Below, piece by piece: positions 17,380-25,901 of a stretch of DNA of 64,000 bases. Numbering within the stretch: the first letter of the stretch is position 1; each line of letters opens with the position of its first letter. Made by a program: the position numbers and the translations under genes. Source of the DNA: Lachnospiraceae bacterium (lineage in GTDB: Bacteria > Bacillota > Clostridia > Lachnospirales > Lachnospiraceae); contig SVFD01000008.1 in assembly GCA_015057025.1 (NCBI GenBank), positions 57,220 to 121,219 on the forward strand. Direction: 5' to 3'. A model generated the notes under the pieces. The model made no database searches and was not told the DNA's origin. It worked only from the letters and a program-made list of their open reading frames with translations.

Positions 17380-18546
17380 ATGGATTATATTATTAATACG
17401 CTGGGTAATCTGCTTGAACAGACAGCTTTCTTTAATCTGACTTGGGGAAACTATGTTATGATCGCGGTTGCATGTGTATTTTTATACCTTGCAATTAAGA
17501 AAGAATACGAACCGTTGCTTTTGTTACCTATCGCTTTTGGTATGTTGTTGGTTAATATCTATCCGGATATTATGGCACCTATCGGCGAAGACGGACATGC
17601 GGGCGGATTACTCTATTACTTTTACTTATTGGATGAATGGGCAATTTTACCTTCCCTTATTTTCATGGGTGTAGGTGCTATGACAGACTTTGGTCCTTTG
17701 ATTGCCAATCCTAAGAGCTTTTTACTTGGTGCAGCGGCACAGTTTGGTATTTTCGCTGCATATTTCGGAGCATTGTTATTTAATGAGACCGGCTTGGTAG
17801 ACTTTAATGATAAGGCTGCTGCAGCTATCTCTATTATCGGTGGTGCAGACGGACCGACCTCCATTTTCCTTGCAGGTAAGCTTGGACAGACTGCATTACT
17901 CGGACCTATTGCAGTTGCGGCATATTCTTATATGTCATTGGTACCTATTATTCAGCCGCCTATTATGAAACTTTTAACAACTAAGAAGGAAAGAGCAATT
18001 AAGATGGAACAGCTTCGTCCTGTATCCAAGCTTGAAAAGATTCTTTTCCCTATCGTTGTTACAATTGTTGTATGTTTGATTCTGCCTACTACAGCGCCTC
18101 TTATCGGTATGCTTATGTTAGGTAACTTGTTCCGTGAATCAGGCGTAGTTAGACAGTTAACAGAAACAGCATCCAATGCATTAATGTACATCGTAGTTAT
18201 TTTGCTTGGTACATCTGTAGGTGCTACCACAAGTGCGGAAGCGTTCTTAAAACTGGATACTATCTGTATCGTAGTTTTAGGTCTTGTGGCATTTGCATTT
18301 GGTACTGCGGCAGGTGTTGTATTCGGTAAGATTATGTGTTGGGCAACCAAGGGTAAGGTTAATCCGCTTATCGGTTCAGCAGGTGTATCTGCGGTTCCTA
18401 TGGCAGCCCGTGTATCCCAGAAGGTTGGTGCAGAAGAAGATCCTACAAACTTCTTATTGATGCATGCTATGGGACCCAACGTTGCAGGTGTTATCGGTAC
18501 TGCAGTAGCAGCCGGTACATTTATGGCTATTTTCGGAGTCATGTAA
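17380..18546 (+). CDS. Na+-translocating decarboxylase beta subunit (OadB/MmdB/GcdB)
   Basis: The integral membrane pump that decarboxylates carboxybiotin and exports Na+. The 388-residue protein has about ten membrane segments. Family signatures are visible: the SIIGGADGPTSIFLAGKLG motif, with the aspartate implicated in Na+ binding (about residue 150), ALLGPIAVAAYSYMSLVPIIQPP, and the C-terminal GSAGVSAVPMAARVSQKVG and MHAMGPNVAGVIGTAVAAG. It lies 41 bases after the biotin carrier. The operon couples decarboxylation to a sodium gradient, which Rnf (29-35 kb) may also use or build. Confidence 0.95.
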   Translation: MDYIINTLGNLLEQTAFFNLTWGNYVMIAVACVFLYLAIKKEYEPLLLLPIAFGMLLVNIYPDIMAPIGEDGHAGGLLYYFYLLDEWAILPSLIFMGVGAMTDFGPLIANPKSFLLGAAAQFGIFAAYFGALLFNETGLVDFNDKAAAAISIIGGADGPTSIFLAGKLGQTALLGPIAVAAYSYMSLVPIIQPPIMKLLTTKKERAIKMEQLRPVSKLEKILFPIVVTIVVCLILPTTAPLIGMLMLGNLFRESGVVRQLTETASNALMYIVVILLGTSVGATTSAEAFLKLDTICIVVLGLVAFAFGTAAGVVFGKIMCWATKGKVNPLIGSAGVSAVPMAARVSQKVGAEEDPTNFLLMHAMGPNVAGVIGTAVAAGTFMAIFGVM

Positions 18547-18580
18547 TGCATTTTATTTAGTAAATTAGGAGGAAAAAATA

Positions 18581-20020
18581 ATGGATAACGCTGAAAATAA
18601 AGTGGTTAAAAAACCCATTGGAATTACAGAAACCGTTCTGCGTGATGCACATCAGTCTTTGCTTGCAACCAGAATGCCGACTGAATTCATGTTACCCATC
18701 GTTGATAAGATGGACAAAGTTGGATACCATTCCGTAGAATGCTGGGGAGGTGCAACATTCGATGCTTCTCTTAGATTCTTAAAAGAAGATCCCTGGGAGA
18801 GACTTCGTAAATTAAGAGACGGATTTAAGAATACAAAGCTTCAGATGCTTTTCAGAGGCCAGAATATTCTTGGATATCGTCATTATGCCGATGATGTGGT
18901 AGATCAGTTCGTACAGAAGTCTATCTCTAACGGTATTGATATTATCAGAATTTTTGACTGCTTGAATGACTTAAGAAACTTACAGGCTGCAGTAGATGCT
19001 ACAAATAAGGCAAAACAGCAGGAAGGCCGCGGACATGCTCAGATTGCCCTTTCTTATACCTTAGGTGATGCATATACTTTGGATTACTGGATGAAGATGG
19101 CAAAAGACATTGAAAATATGGGTGCAGATTCCATCTGTATCAAGGATATGGCAGGTCTCCTTGTACCTTATAAAGCAGAAGAACTTGTTAAGGCTATGAA
19201 GAGTGCTACAAATCTTCCTATCCAGCTTCATACACACTATACCTCAGGTGTTGGTAGTATGACATACTTAAAGGCTGTAGAAGCAGGTGTAGACGTAATC
19301 GACTGTGCTATGTCACCTCTTGCATTAGGTACATCACAGCCTGCTACTGAAGTTATGGTTGAAACCTTCAAAGGAACTCCTTTTGATACCGGTTACGATC
19401 AGAACCTTCTTGCAGAAATTGCAGACTACTTCAGACCTTACAGAGATGAATGTCTTGCAAACGGACTTCTTAATCCTAAGGTTATGGGTGTTGATATTAA
19501 GACATTATTATATCAGGTACCCGGCGGTATGCTTTCTAACATGGTTAGCCAGTTAAAAGAGCAGAACGCAGAAGATAAGTACTATGATGTATTAAAAGAA
19601 ATTCCCGAAGTTCGTAAGGATTTGGGTGAGCCTCCTTTGGTTACACCTTCTTCACAGATTGTTGGTACACAGGCTGTATTCAACGTACTTATGGGTGAAA
19701 GATATAAGATGGCAACTAAGGAAACCAAGGCTGTTCTTCGTGGCGAATATGGTCAGACCGTTAAGCCTTTCAACAAAGAAGTTCAGGATAAGGTTATCCC
19801 CGGTGAAGAAATCATTACCTGCCGTCCCGCAGATTTGCTTCCTAACGAATTAGATAAGATTGAAGCAGAAATGAAGGAATGGAAGCAGCAGGATGAAGAC
19901 GTATTATCATACGCTTTATTCCCTCAGGTTGCTGTTGACTTCTTTAAGTATCGTCTTGCTCAGCAGGAAAAGGTTGACCTTGCTCAGGCTGATACCAAGA
20001 ATGGTGCATACCCTGTATAA
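18581..20020 (+). CDS. Pyruvate/oxaloacetate carboxyltransferase subunit (OadA/5S-like, no biotin domain)
   Basis: A TIM-barrel carboxyltransferase of the OadA/PycB/transcarboxylase 5S family that moves CO2 between oxaloacetate/pyruvate and biotin. It shows ETVLRDAHQSLLATRM near the N-terminus, VECWGGATFDASLRFL, the metal/carboxylysine region SICIKDMAGLL and QLHTHYTSGVG. The 479-residue protein stops after the conserved PYC_OADA domain and lacks the C-terminal biotin domain of single-chain OadA, so it must use the separate carrier two genes upstream. Because an acyl-CoA carboxyltransferase is in the same operon, the complex could transcarboxylate between an acyl-CoA and pyruvate as well as pump Na+. 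A strong terminator follows. Confidence 0.93.
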   Translation: MDNAENKVVKKPIGITETVLRDAHQSLLATRMPTEFMLPIVDKMDKVGYHSVECWGGATFDASLRFLKEDPWERLRKLRDGFKNTKLQMLFRGQNILGYRHYADDVVDQFVQKSISNGIDIIRIFDCLNDLRNLQAAVDATNKAKQQEGRGHAQIALSYTLGDAYTLDYWMKMAKDIENMGADSICIKDMAGLLVPYKAEELVKAMKSATNLPIQLHTHYTSGVGSMTYLKAVEAGVDVIDCAMSPLALGTSQPATEVMVETFKGTPFDTGYDQNLLAEIADYFRPYRDECLANGLLNPKVMGVDIKTLLYQVPGGMLSNMVSQLKEQNAEDKYYDVLKEIPEVRKDLGEPPLVTPSSQIVGTQAVFNVLMGERYKMATKETKAVLRGEYGQTVKPFNKEVQDKVIPGEEIITCRPADLLPNELDKIEAEMKEWKQQDEDVLSYALFPQVAVDFFKYRLAQQEKVDLAQADTKNGAYPV

Positions 20021-20042
20021 TTTTATATAATAATAAAATGAT

Positions 20043-20081
20043 AAAAACTCCTTTTTCGAAGAATCGGAAAGGGAGTTTTTT
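20043..20081 (+). terminator. Terminator of the decarboxylase operon
   Basis: AAAAACTCC pairs with GGAGTTTTT through an extended A/T-rich stem around CGAAGAATCG, ending in a T-run. Confidence 0.85.
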
Positions 20082-20173
20082 GTATGAAGATACACTTTTT
20101 TTCAGGAATATAAGATAATGATATATTTTTGTATGATTGTATTACTAAATTGCTTTTTAATTTAGGAAATATA

Positions 20174-20182
20174 TGGTATACT
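20174..20182 (+). promoter_or_regulatory. Extended -10 promoter for the flavoprotein-cheR gene run
   Basis: TGGTATACT fits the extended -10 pattern, 50 bases before the first gene of the run; no good -35 is seen at 17 bases. Confidence 0.5.
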
Positions 20183-20232
20183 ATACAATAGTATAAAATT
20201 GTGTGATTTGTAGCGTAAAATAGGATTAGAGT

Positions 20233-21543
20233 ATGAGCAATGTAGCAGTTGTAGGCGGAGGTGCCGCCGGCATGTTGGCAGCAATCCGCGCAGCGGAATG
20301 CGGTCATAAGGTAACGGTATATGAAAAGAATGAAAAGTTGGGCAAAAAGGTTTACATAACTGGGAAAGGGCGTTGCAATGTTACCAATGCCTGTGATGCG
20401 GAAGAATTTTTTGAGCATGTTACGGGAAATGTCAAATTCTTCTACAGCGCTTTTTACGGATTTGACAATAAAGCTGTAATGGAACTGATTGAGAATGCGG
20501 GATGCCCTCTAAAAACAGAGCGGGGAAACCGCGTGTTTCCGGTTTCAGACCATTCGTCGGATGTTATAAAGGCATTAAGGGTGCGTATGGAGCAATTAGG
20601 ATGCCATATCCGTTATAAAACAGCCATAAAAGAACTCATTACCAAAGCGTATGAGGAAGAAATCATAGAGACAGTTTTTTCGGAAGAAGAAGCAAAGAAT
20701 AGTGCTTCTAAAAAGAAAAATAAATACGAGAAGCAAATAATTGGTGTTATTACCGAGGATGGTAAAAGAGAACTGTATGATAATGTGATTTTGGCAACCG
20801 GAGGCATCTCTTATCCATCTACCGGTTCTACGGGAGACGGTCATTCTTTTGCGAAGAAATTAGGGTTACTGGTCACGGAATTAAAGCCTTCCCTTGTGCC
20901 TTTTGAAATAAAAGAAAAATGGTGTGAGCGTTTGCAGGGGCTTGCTTTAAAAAATGTTACTGCTACTTTGTATGTAGACGGTAAAAGAGTTTTTTTACAG
21001 CAGGGAGAATTATTATTTACCCATTTTGGTGTCAGTGGTCCGTTGATTTTGACTGCCAGCAGTGTTTTGGCACAAAAGAAGAATTATAAAGATGTTATGT
21101 TAACTATAGATTTAAAGCCGGCATTGACTACGGAACAATTTGACAAGCGTCTGCTACGGGAGTTTGAGGAAGCAAGTAATAAGCAGTTAAAGAATATTCT
21201 TCCGGCGGTTTATCCGTCCAGCCTCGCCGATTTAATGCCGGAGTTGGCAGGAATAGAAGAAACTAAACCGGTTCATTCTGTTACAAGAGAAGAAAGAGAA
21301 CGACTTGTTAAGTGTACGAAAGAGCTGAAATTGACTGTGACGGGAACCAGAGGTTTTACGGAAGCGATTATTACCAGTGGTGGTGTTGATTTAAAAGAAA
21401 TTAATCCATCGACTATGGAGAGTAAAAAGATTAAGGGATTATATGTTGCAGGTGAGTTACTGAATTTAGATGCTCATACAGGCGGATATAATTTACAGAT
21501 TGCCTGGTCTACGGGATATTTAGCCGGAGACAGTGTGGAATAA
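20233..21543 (+). CDS. HI0933/YhiN-family FAD-dependent oxidoreductase
   Basis: A flavoprotein of the HI0933 family (BaiN-like). The N-terminal dinucleotide-binding motif VVGGGAAGMLAAIRAAE is followed by the family hallmark LGKKVYITGKGRCNVTN, a central ILATGGISYPSTGSTGDG, and the C-terminal GLYVAGELLNLDAHTGGYNLQ that completes the FAD site. Members are soluble; one Clostridial homologue has been linked to bile-acid reduction, but most have no known substrate. The length of 436 is slightly above average, with a Lys/Asn-rich insertion around residue 160. It is the first gene of a run reaching to cheR; the next start is only 20 bases after its stop. Confidence 0.88.
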   Translation: MSNVAVVGGGAAGMLAAIRAAECGHKVTVYEKNEKLGKKVYITGKGRCNVTNACDAEEFFEHVTGNVKFFYSAFYGFDNKAVMELIENAGCPLKTERGNRVFPVSDHSSDVIKALRVRMEQLGCHIRYKTAIKELITKAYEEEIIETVFSEEEAKNSASKKKNKYEKQIIGVITEDGKRELYDNVILATGGISYPSTGSTGDGHSFAKKLGLLVTELKPSLVPFEIKEKWCERLQGLALKNVTATLYVDGKRVFLQQGELLFTHFGVSGPLILTASSVLAQKKNYKDVMLTIDLKPALTTEQFDKRLLREFEEASNKQLKNILPAVYPSSLADLMPELAGIEETKPVHSVTREERERLVKCTKELKLTVTGTRGFTEAIITSGGVDLKEINPSTMESKKIKGLYVAGELLNLDAHTGGYNLQIAWSTGYLAGDSVE

Positions 21544-21562
21544 AAAGGTTGGAGGTATTGCC

Positions 21563-24277
21563 ATGAGCCAAAGAAAGCGTATTGCTTTGTTACTTGGACA
21601 ACCGGGTGAGGATTATCAGAAAAATTTTATAACTGGTTTCATGAAGCAGGCATTTTTATATAATTATGATGTCTGTGTATTTACCATGTATCATAAGATA
21701 CAGGAGTCAAAACCCCGTGAAGTAGGTGAATCTAATATTTTTAACTTGATTCAGTATGATTCCTTTGATGCCGTGGTAATTATGGGTGATACTATTCAGA
21801 CACCGGGTGTTTTATACAATATCGAAAAGAAATTAAAAGAGACTTACAAAGGAGTTGTTCTTTGTGTAGATAAAGCCAGCGTAAATTTCCCTGCAATCAA
21901 AATGGACCATCGTACACCTATTATACAGCTGGTATCACATTTGATTGAAAAGCACGGAATTACGGATATTGCCTTCCTTACCGGTACAAAGTGGCATGCT
22001 CATTCTGCGGAAAGACTTCAGGCTTATATGGATTGTATGAAAGAATATGGGCTGGAAGTGCAGGAAAATTATGTTTTATATGGTGATTATTGGTATGACA
22101 GCGGAGTGAAAGCAGTTGAGAGATTACTGCAGATGAATGGAAAACTTCCCAGAGCAATCGCCTGTGCCAATGATTATATGGCGATTGGTGTTGCAGATGG
22201 TTTGACCCGTAAAGGCTACCGTGTTCCGGAAGATGTTGCGGTAACCGGCTACGGATGCACGGAGGAAGGAAGAACCAGTCCTCAGCCGATTACATCTGTA
22301 TATATGCCGGCAGAGGCTTTTGGTGTTTACGGAGCAGATTGTGTTTATGCACTTTTAAATAACAGTAATATGCCTGTATTTAAGCCTGAGTATGAGTTTT
22401 TCACCGGAAGTAGTTGCGGCTGTCATAATGAGAGTGTCATTCCGGTAGCACCTGTGCGTGCAGTGTGGCCTATTTACGCCACCAAAGGAATTTTACATAC
22501 CAATGTGGATTACCTTTTGGAGGATATGTTGTCCCGCAATAATTTCAGGGGACTTATGGACACCATTCAGACTTATACATACCAGATTCGAGAGTTCGAC
22601 AGTTTCCACATTTGCCTCAATGCATCGTGGGATAATACAAAGAAAGATGACAGTAATTTAATCAGATCCGGTTATGCGGATGAAATTATTCCCGTACTTA
22701 AGTGCGGTCCTTCCGGAAAAGGTGAAGACCAGTTGAACTTTACCGAAAAATTTCCGGTAGGGGAAATGTTGCCGCACATGAATAAAGACAGGGACATTCC
22801 CAAGGCATATATTTTCTCGCCTTTACATTTCGAAGATGTTTGTTTCGGCTATGCGGTAATCAGTTATGGTAATGAAGCAAAATTTTACGGAGAAAATTAC
22901 TATATGTGGCTTCGTAATGTAATGCTGGGACTGGAATATTATCGTAGAATTGCGGCATTGCGTGCCCAAAACCAGATTATTGAAGAGCAGAAAATAATGG
23001 ACTCTTTAACAGGACTGTTTGATTATAACGGTTTCGTAAAACATGCGAAACCCATGATAGAACGTGTAAAATCTACCAATCAGTATGTAGGTGTTTTGGC
23101 GATTGATGTTTGTGAGATTGGAGATATTAACAGTAAAAAGGGTCGTGAAGCCGGAGATAAAGTATTGGTTGAACTGGCAAGAATGTTAAAAGAATCTGCA
23201 GGTGAAGGTGCTATGTGTTGCCGACTCGGTAATGATGAGTTTGTGGTTGCACAGATTTCGCCGGATGATAGTGCGGATATGACCCGCAGAATCAGTGAAC
23301 GTCTGTTAGAAGCGTTATTTACATACAATGCAAGACCTGATGCGGTAGCGCATATTGAAATCAATGCGGGAACCAAAACCGGTCGTGTAGTCAGTTGGCC
23401 GGATTTGGAAAATATCATGAATATTGCCGTGAGCCGGAAAAATGGTAATAAGGCGAAGGCTTTACAGGTTCGTATCGGTAAAAAATTATCGGAAGAAGAG
23501 CTGCAGGAAGCCAAAGTTGTGGGGGCAATTCTTGATAATAATTTATTTACCTATCATTTCCAACCCATTGTCAGGGCAAAGGATGGTAGTATATATGCGT
23601 ATGAAGCTTTAATGCGTACCAATGTTGAACCGAGAGTATCACCTTTACAGGTAATTAAGTATGCTGAGCATTTAGGACGTCTTTATGATGTGGAAAAAGC
23701 AACTTTTTTCAATGTAATGAGTTGTATTGAGGATAACAAAGAATTGTTTGACGGTAAAAAAGTATTTATTAACAGTATACCGGGCAAACAGTTGGAAGGT
23801 GAAGATGCCAATCATTTAGCTGTCAAATTACGTAAATTCAGTTCATCTGTAGTTGTGGAACTGACAGAGCAGACAGAAGCGGATGATGAAGCGTTAGAGC
23901 GCATGAAAGACGGTTTCCGCAGTATGGGTGTGGAAACCGCAGTTGATGATTACGGAACCGGTTATTCCAATATCATTAATCTTTTACGCTATGCACCCAA
24001 TTATGTTAAAATTGACCGCATGCTTTTAACCGGTATTCAGGACAATTTGCAGAAACAGCATTTTGTTAAGAGTATTATCGGTTTTGCCCATGAAAACAAT
24101 TTCAAGGCATTGGCGGAAGGTGTAGAAACTACTCAGGAATTAGAAACTGTAATTTCTCTTGGTGTGGATTTGATTCAGGGCTACTATACTGCAAGACCGG
24201 GTGCGGAAATAGTGCAGGAGATTTCTGAGGAAATCCGGGAAGAAATTTGTAAGTATTCTGCTAAATCAGAAATATAA
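21563..24277 (+). CDS. LacI-type sensor fused to GGDEF and EAL domains
   Basis: A 904-residue cyclic-di-GMP enzyme with an unusual sensor. Residues 1-280 resemble the ligand-binding half of LacI/PurR regulators (ACANDYMAIGVADGL, then VPEDVAVTGYG) without any helix-turn-helix or signal peptide, so it should sense a small molecule in the cytoplasm. A GAF-like stretch follows. The GGDEF domain (about 480-635) has GNDEF in place of GGDEF, so cyclase activity is uncertain. The EAL domain (about 650-895) keeps its key residues: EALMR, the E in VVELTEQ, DDYGTGYSN, KIDR and AEGVE, so phosphodiesterase activity is likely. ATG 21563 is preceded by GGAGG. It lies between a flavoprotein and cmk. Confidence 0.9.
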   Translation: MSQRKRIALLLGQPGEDYQKNFITGFMKQAFLYNYDVCVFTMYHKIQESKPREVGESNIFNLIQYDSFDAVVIMGDTIQTPGVLYNIEKKLKETYKGVVLCVDKASVNFPAIKMDHRTPIIQLVSHLIEKHGITDIAFLTGTKWHAHSAERLQAYMDCMKEYGLEVQENYVLYGDYWYDSGVKAVERLLQMNGKLPRAIACANDYMAIGVADGLTRKGYRVPEDVAVTGYGCTEEGRTSPQPITSVYMPAEAFGVYGADCVYALLNNSNMPVFKPEYEFFTGSSCGCHNESVIPVAPVRAVWPIYATKGILHTNVDYLLEDMLSRNNFRGLMDTIQTYTYQIREFDSFHICLNASWDNTKKDDSNLIRSGYADEIIPVLKCGPSGKGEDQLNFTEKFPVGEMLPHMNKDRDIPKAYIFSPLHFEDVCFGYAVISYGNEAKFYGENYYMWLRNVMLGLEYYRRIAALRAQNQIIEEQKIMDSLTGLFDYNGFVKHAKPMIERVKSTNQYVGVLAIDVCEIGDINSKKGREAGDKVLVELARMLKESAGEGAMCCRLGNDEFVVAQISPDDSADMTRRISERLLEALFTYNARPDAVAHIEINAGTKTGRVVSWPDLENIMNIAVSRKNGNKAKALQVRIGKKLSEEELQEAKVVGAILDNNLFTYHFQPIVRAKDGSIYAYEALMRTNVEPRVSPLQVIKYAEHLGRLYDVEKATFFNVMSCIEDNKELFDGKKVFINSIPGKQLEGEDANHLAVKLRKFSSSVVVELTEQTEADDEALERMKDGFRSMGVETAVDDYGTGYSNIINLLRYAPNYVKIDRMLLTGIQDNLQKQHFVKSIIGFAHENNFKALAEGVETTQELETVISLGVDLIQGYYTARPGAEIVQEISEEIREEICKYSAKSEI

Positions 24278-24312
24278 TATGATTATTTTTCATAAAAGGG
24301 GGATATATAAAA

Positions 24313-24981
24313 ATGGCTTTTAATGTAGCGATTGACGGTCCTGCGGGAGCCGGCAAAAGTACCATTGCCAAAAGTGTAGCGGCAGAAATGAGTTTTATCT
24401 ATGTGGATACCGGAGCGATGTATCGTGCTATAGCGCTTTACCTGCTTCGTAATGGTATTGCGGCAGATGATAATGCACAGATTTCTGCAAGATGTAAAGA
24501 GGCACAGGTGTCCATTCAGTATGTGGATGGTAAACAGGTGGTGCTTTTAAACGGAGAGGATGTCAATCCTTATATCAGAACAGAAGAAGTAGGCGGTATG
24601 GCATCGGCAAGTTCAACCAATCCGGATGTAAGAGCCCAGCTTCTTGATTTGCAGCGTGATTTGGCAGCAAAGAATGATGTAATTATGGATGGCAGAGACA
24701 TCGGCACCAATATTTTACCCAATGCCCAGGTAAAGATTTACCTAACCGCCAGTATCGAAGTTCGAGCAAAGCGCCGCTACAATGAACTTATTGCCAAGGG
24801 TATGGATTGCGATTTGAAAGAAATCGAGAAGGATATTGCAGAGCGTGATGAGCGTGACATGAACCGAGAGATTGCACCTTTAAAGCAGGCAGAAGATGCG
24901 ATATTTTTGGATACTTCTGATATGAGTATTGAGGAAGTAAAGAATGCAATTATCGAGTTGATTCGTGCTAAAAGACAGTAG
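24313..24981 (+). CDS. cmk: Cytidylate kinase
   Basis: Cmk phosphorylates CMP and dCMP. The P-loop IDGPAGAGKSTIAK starts at residue 7, followed by VDTGAMYRAIALYLL in the NMP-binding region and MDGRDIGTNILP, all family hallmarks; the lid region KRRYNEL...RDERDMNRE is also present. 222 residues is standard. AAGGGGG provides the ribosome site. The order cmk-ispH-rpsA is a recurring Clostridial arrangement; in some relatives these genes are fused. Confidence 0.97.
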   Translation: MAFNVAIDGPAGAGKSTIAKSVAAEMSFIYVDTGAMYRAIALYLLRNGIAADDNAQISARCKEAQVSIQYVDGKQVVLLNGEDVNPYIRTEEVGGMASASSTNPDVRAQLLDLQRDLAAKNDVIMDGRDIGTNILPNAQVKIYLTASIEVRAKRRYNELIAKGMDCDLKEIEKDIAERDERDMNREIAPLKQAEDAIFLDTSDMSIEEVKNAIIELIRAKRQ

Positions 24982-25052
24982 ACGAAGCCATAATTTGAGT
25001 TACAAATCGTTACGGCGGCTTAAATAAGAATGTTGTAAAAGAGGAGCTGAAA

Positions 25053-25901
25053 ATGGAAGTAAAACTGGCAAAATCCGCGGGCTTTTGTTTTGGAGTTAAG
25101 CGTGCGGTAGACAAGGTTTACGAACAGATTGAAACCGGTAAAAAAATCTATACCTACGGACCGATTATTCACAATGAAGAAGTGGTCAAAGATTTAGCAA
25201 GCAAAGGTGTTCTTGTCATCGAAGATGAAGAGGAATTAAAGAACTTAAAAGAAGGTACTGTCATCATTCGTTCTCACGGTGTTGCCAAGGATATTTATCA
25301 CATCATTGAAGAGAACGGATTAGAGTATGTGGATGCCACCTGTCCGTTTGTAAAAAGAATTCATTCCATTGTGGAAAAAGAGAGTGCGGAGGGGAAGCAA
25401 ATCATCATTATCGGCAATGAGGGACACCCTGAAGTGGAAGGCATTCAAGGGTGGTCAAGTACCCCTGCAATAGTGGTGGAATCTCATGAACAGGCAGAAG
25501 AAATTTTATTAGAAAAAGAACAAAAAGTTTGTATTGTATCACAAACGACATTTAATTACAGGAAATTTCAAGAACTTGTTGAAATTTTCCAAAAAAAAGG
25601 GTATGATATTAGTATTGCGAATACTATTTGCAATGCGACAGAAGTACGTCAGAAAGAAGCCCGGGAAATCGCGCAGGAAGCTGATGTAATGATTGTCATT
25701 GGTGGGGCTCATAGTTCAAATACACGTAAGTTATATGAGATATGTGCGAAGGAGTGTGAGAATACTCACTTTATTCAGACACTGGATGACTTGCATTTAG
25801 ACTTACCTAAATCTGTGGAACTAGTGGGAATTACAGCAGGGGCATCAACCCCAAATAATATTATTGAGGAGGTTCAAAATTATGTCAGAATTAACTTTTG
25901 A
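25053..25901 (+). CDS. ispH: 4-hydroxy-3-methylbut-2-enyl diphosphate reductase
   Basis: IspH is the final enzyme of the MEP isoprenoid pathway, a 4Fe-4S protein making IPP and DMAPP. The three cluster cysteines are visible in AGFCFGVKRAV (C12), DATCPFVK (about 96) and TICNATEVRQ (about 193), with the active-site GGxxSSNT (IGGAHSSNTRKL). The 282-residue single-domain form ends in ASTPNNIIEEV. Its 3' end overlaps the following S1-domain gene by 20 bases in another frame. In several Clostridia IspH is fused to the S1 protein in one chain; here they are separate but probably translationally coupled. Confidence 0.97.
   Translation: MEVKLAKSAGFCFGVKRAVDKVYEQIETGKKIYTYGPIIHNEEVVKDLASKGVLVIEDEEELKNLKEGTVIIRSHGVAKDIYHIIEENGLEYVDATCPFVKRIHSIVEKESAEGKQIIIIGNEGHPEVEGIQGWSSTPAIVVESHEQAEEILLEKEQKVCIVSQTTFNYRKFQELVEIFQKKGYDISIANTICNATEVRQKEAREIAQEADVMIVIGGAHSSNTRKLYEICAKECENTHFIQTLDDLHLDLPKSVELVGITAGASTPNNIIEEVQNYVRINF

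Noticed and set aside
17952..18551. 199-codon minus-strand frame
   Set aside because: Antisense to the well-conserved Na+ pump subunit gene; no promoter or ribosome site, and the protein has no recognisable motif.
20023..20418. 131-codon minus-strand frame across the flavoprotein gene start
   Set aside because: Runs through a terminator and the conserved FAD-binding coding region of the plus strand; no initiation signal.
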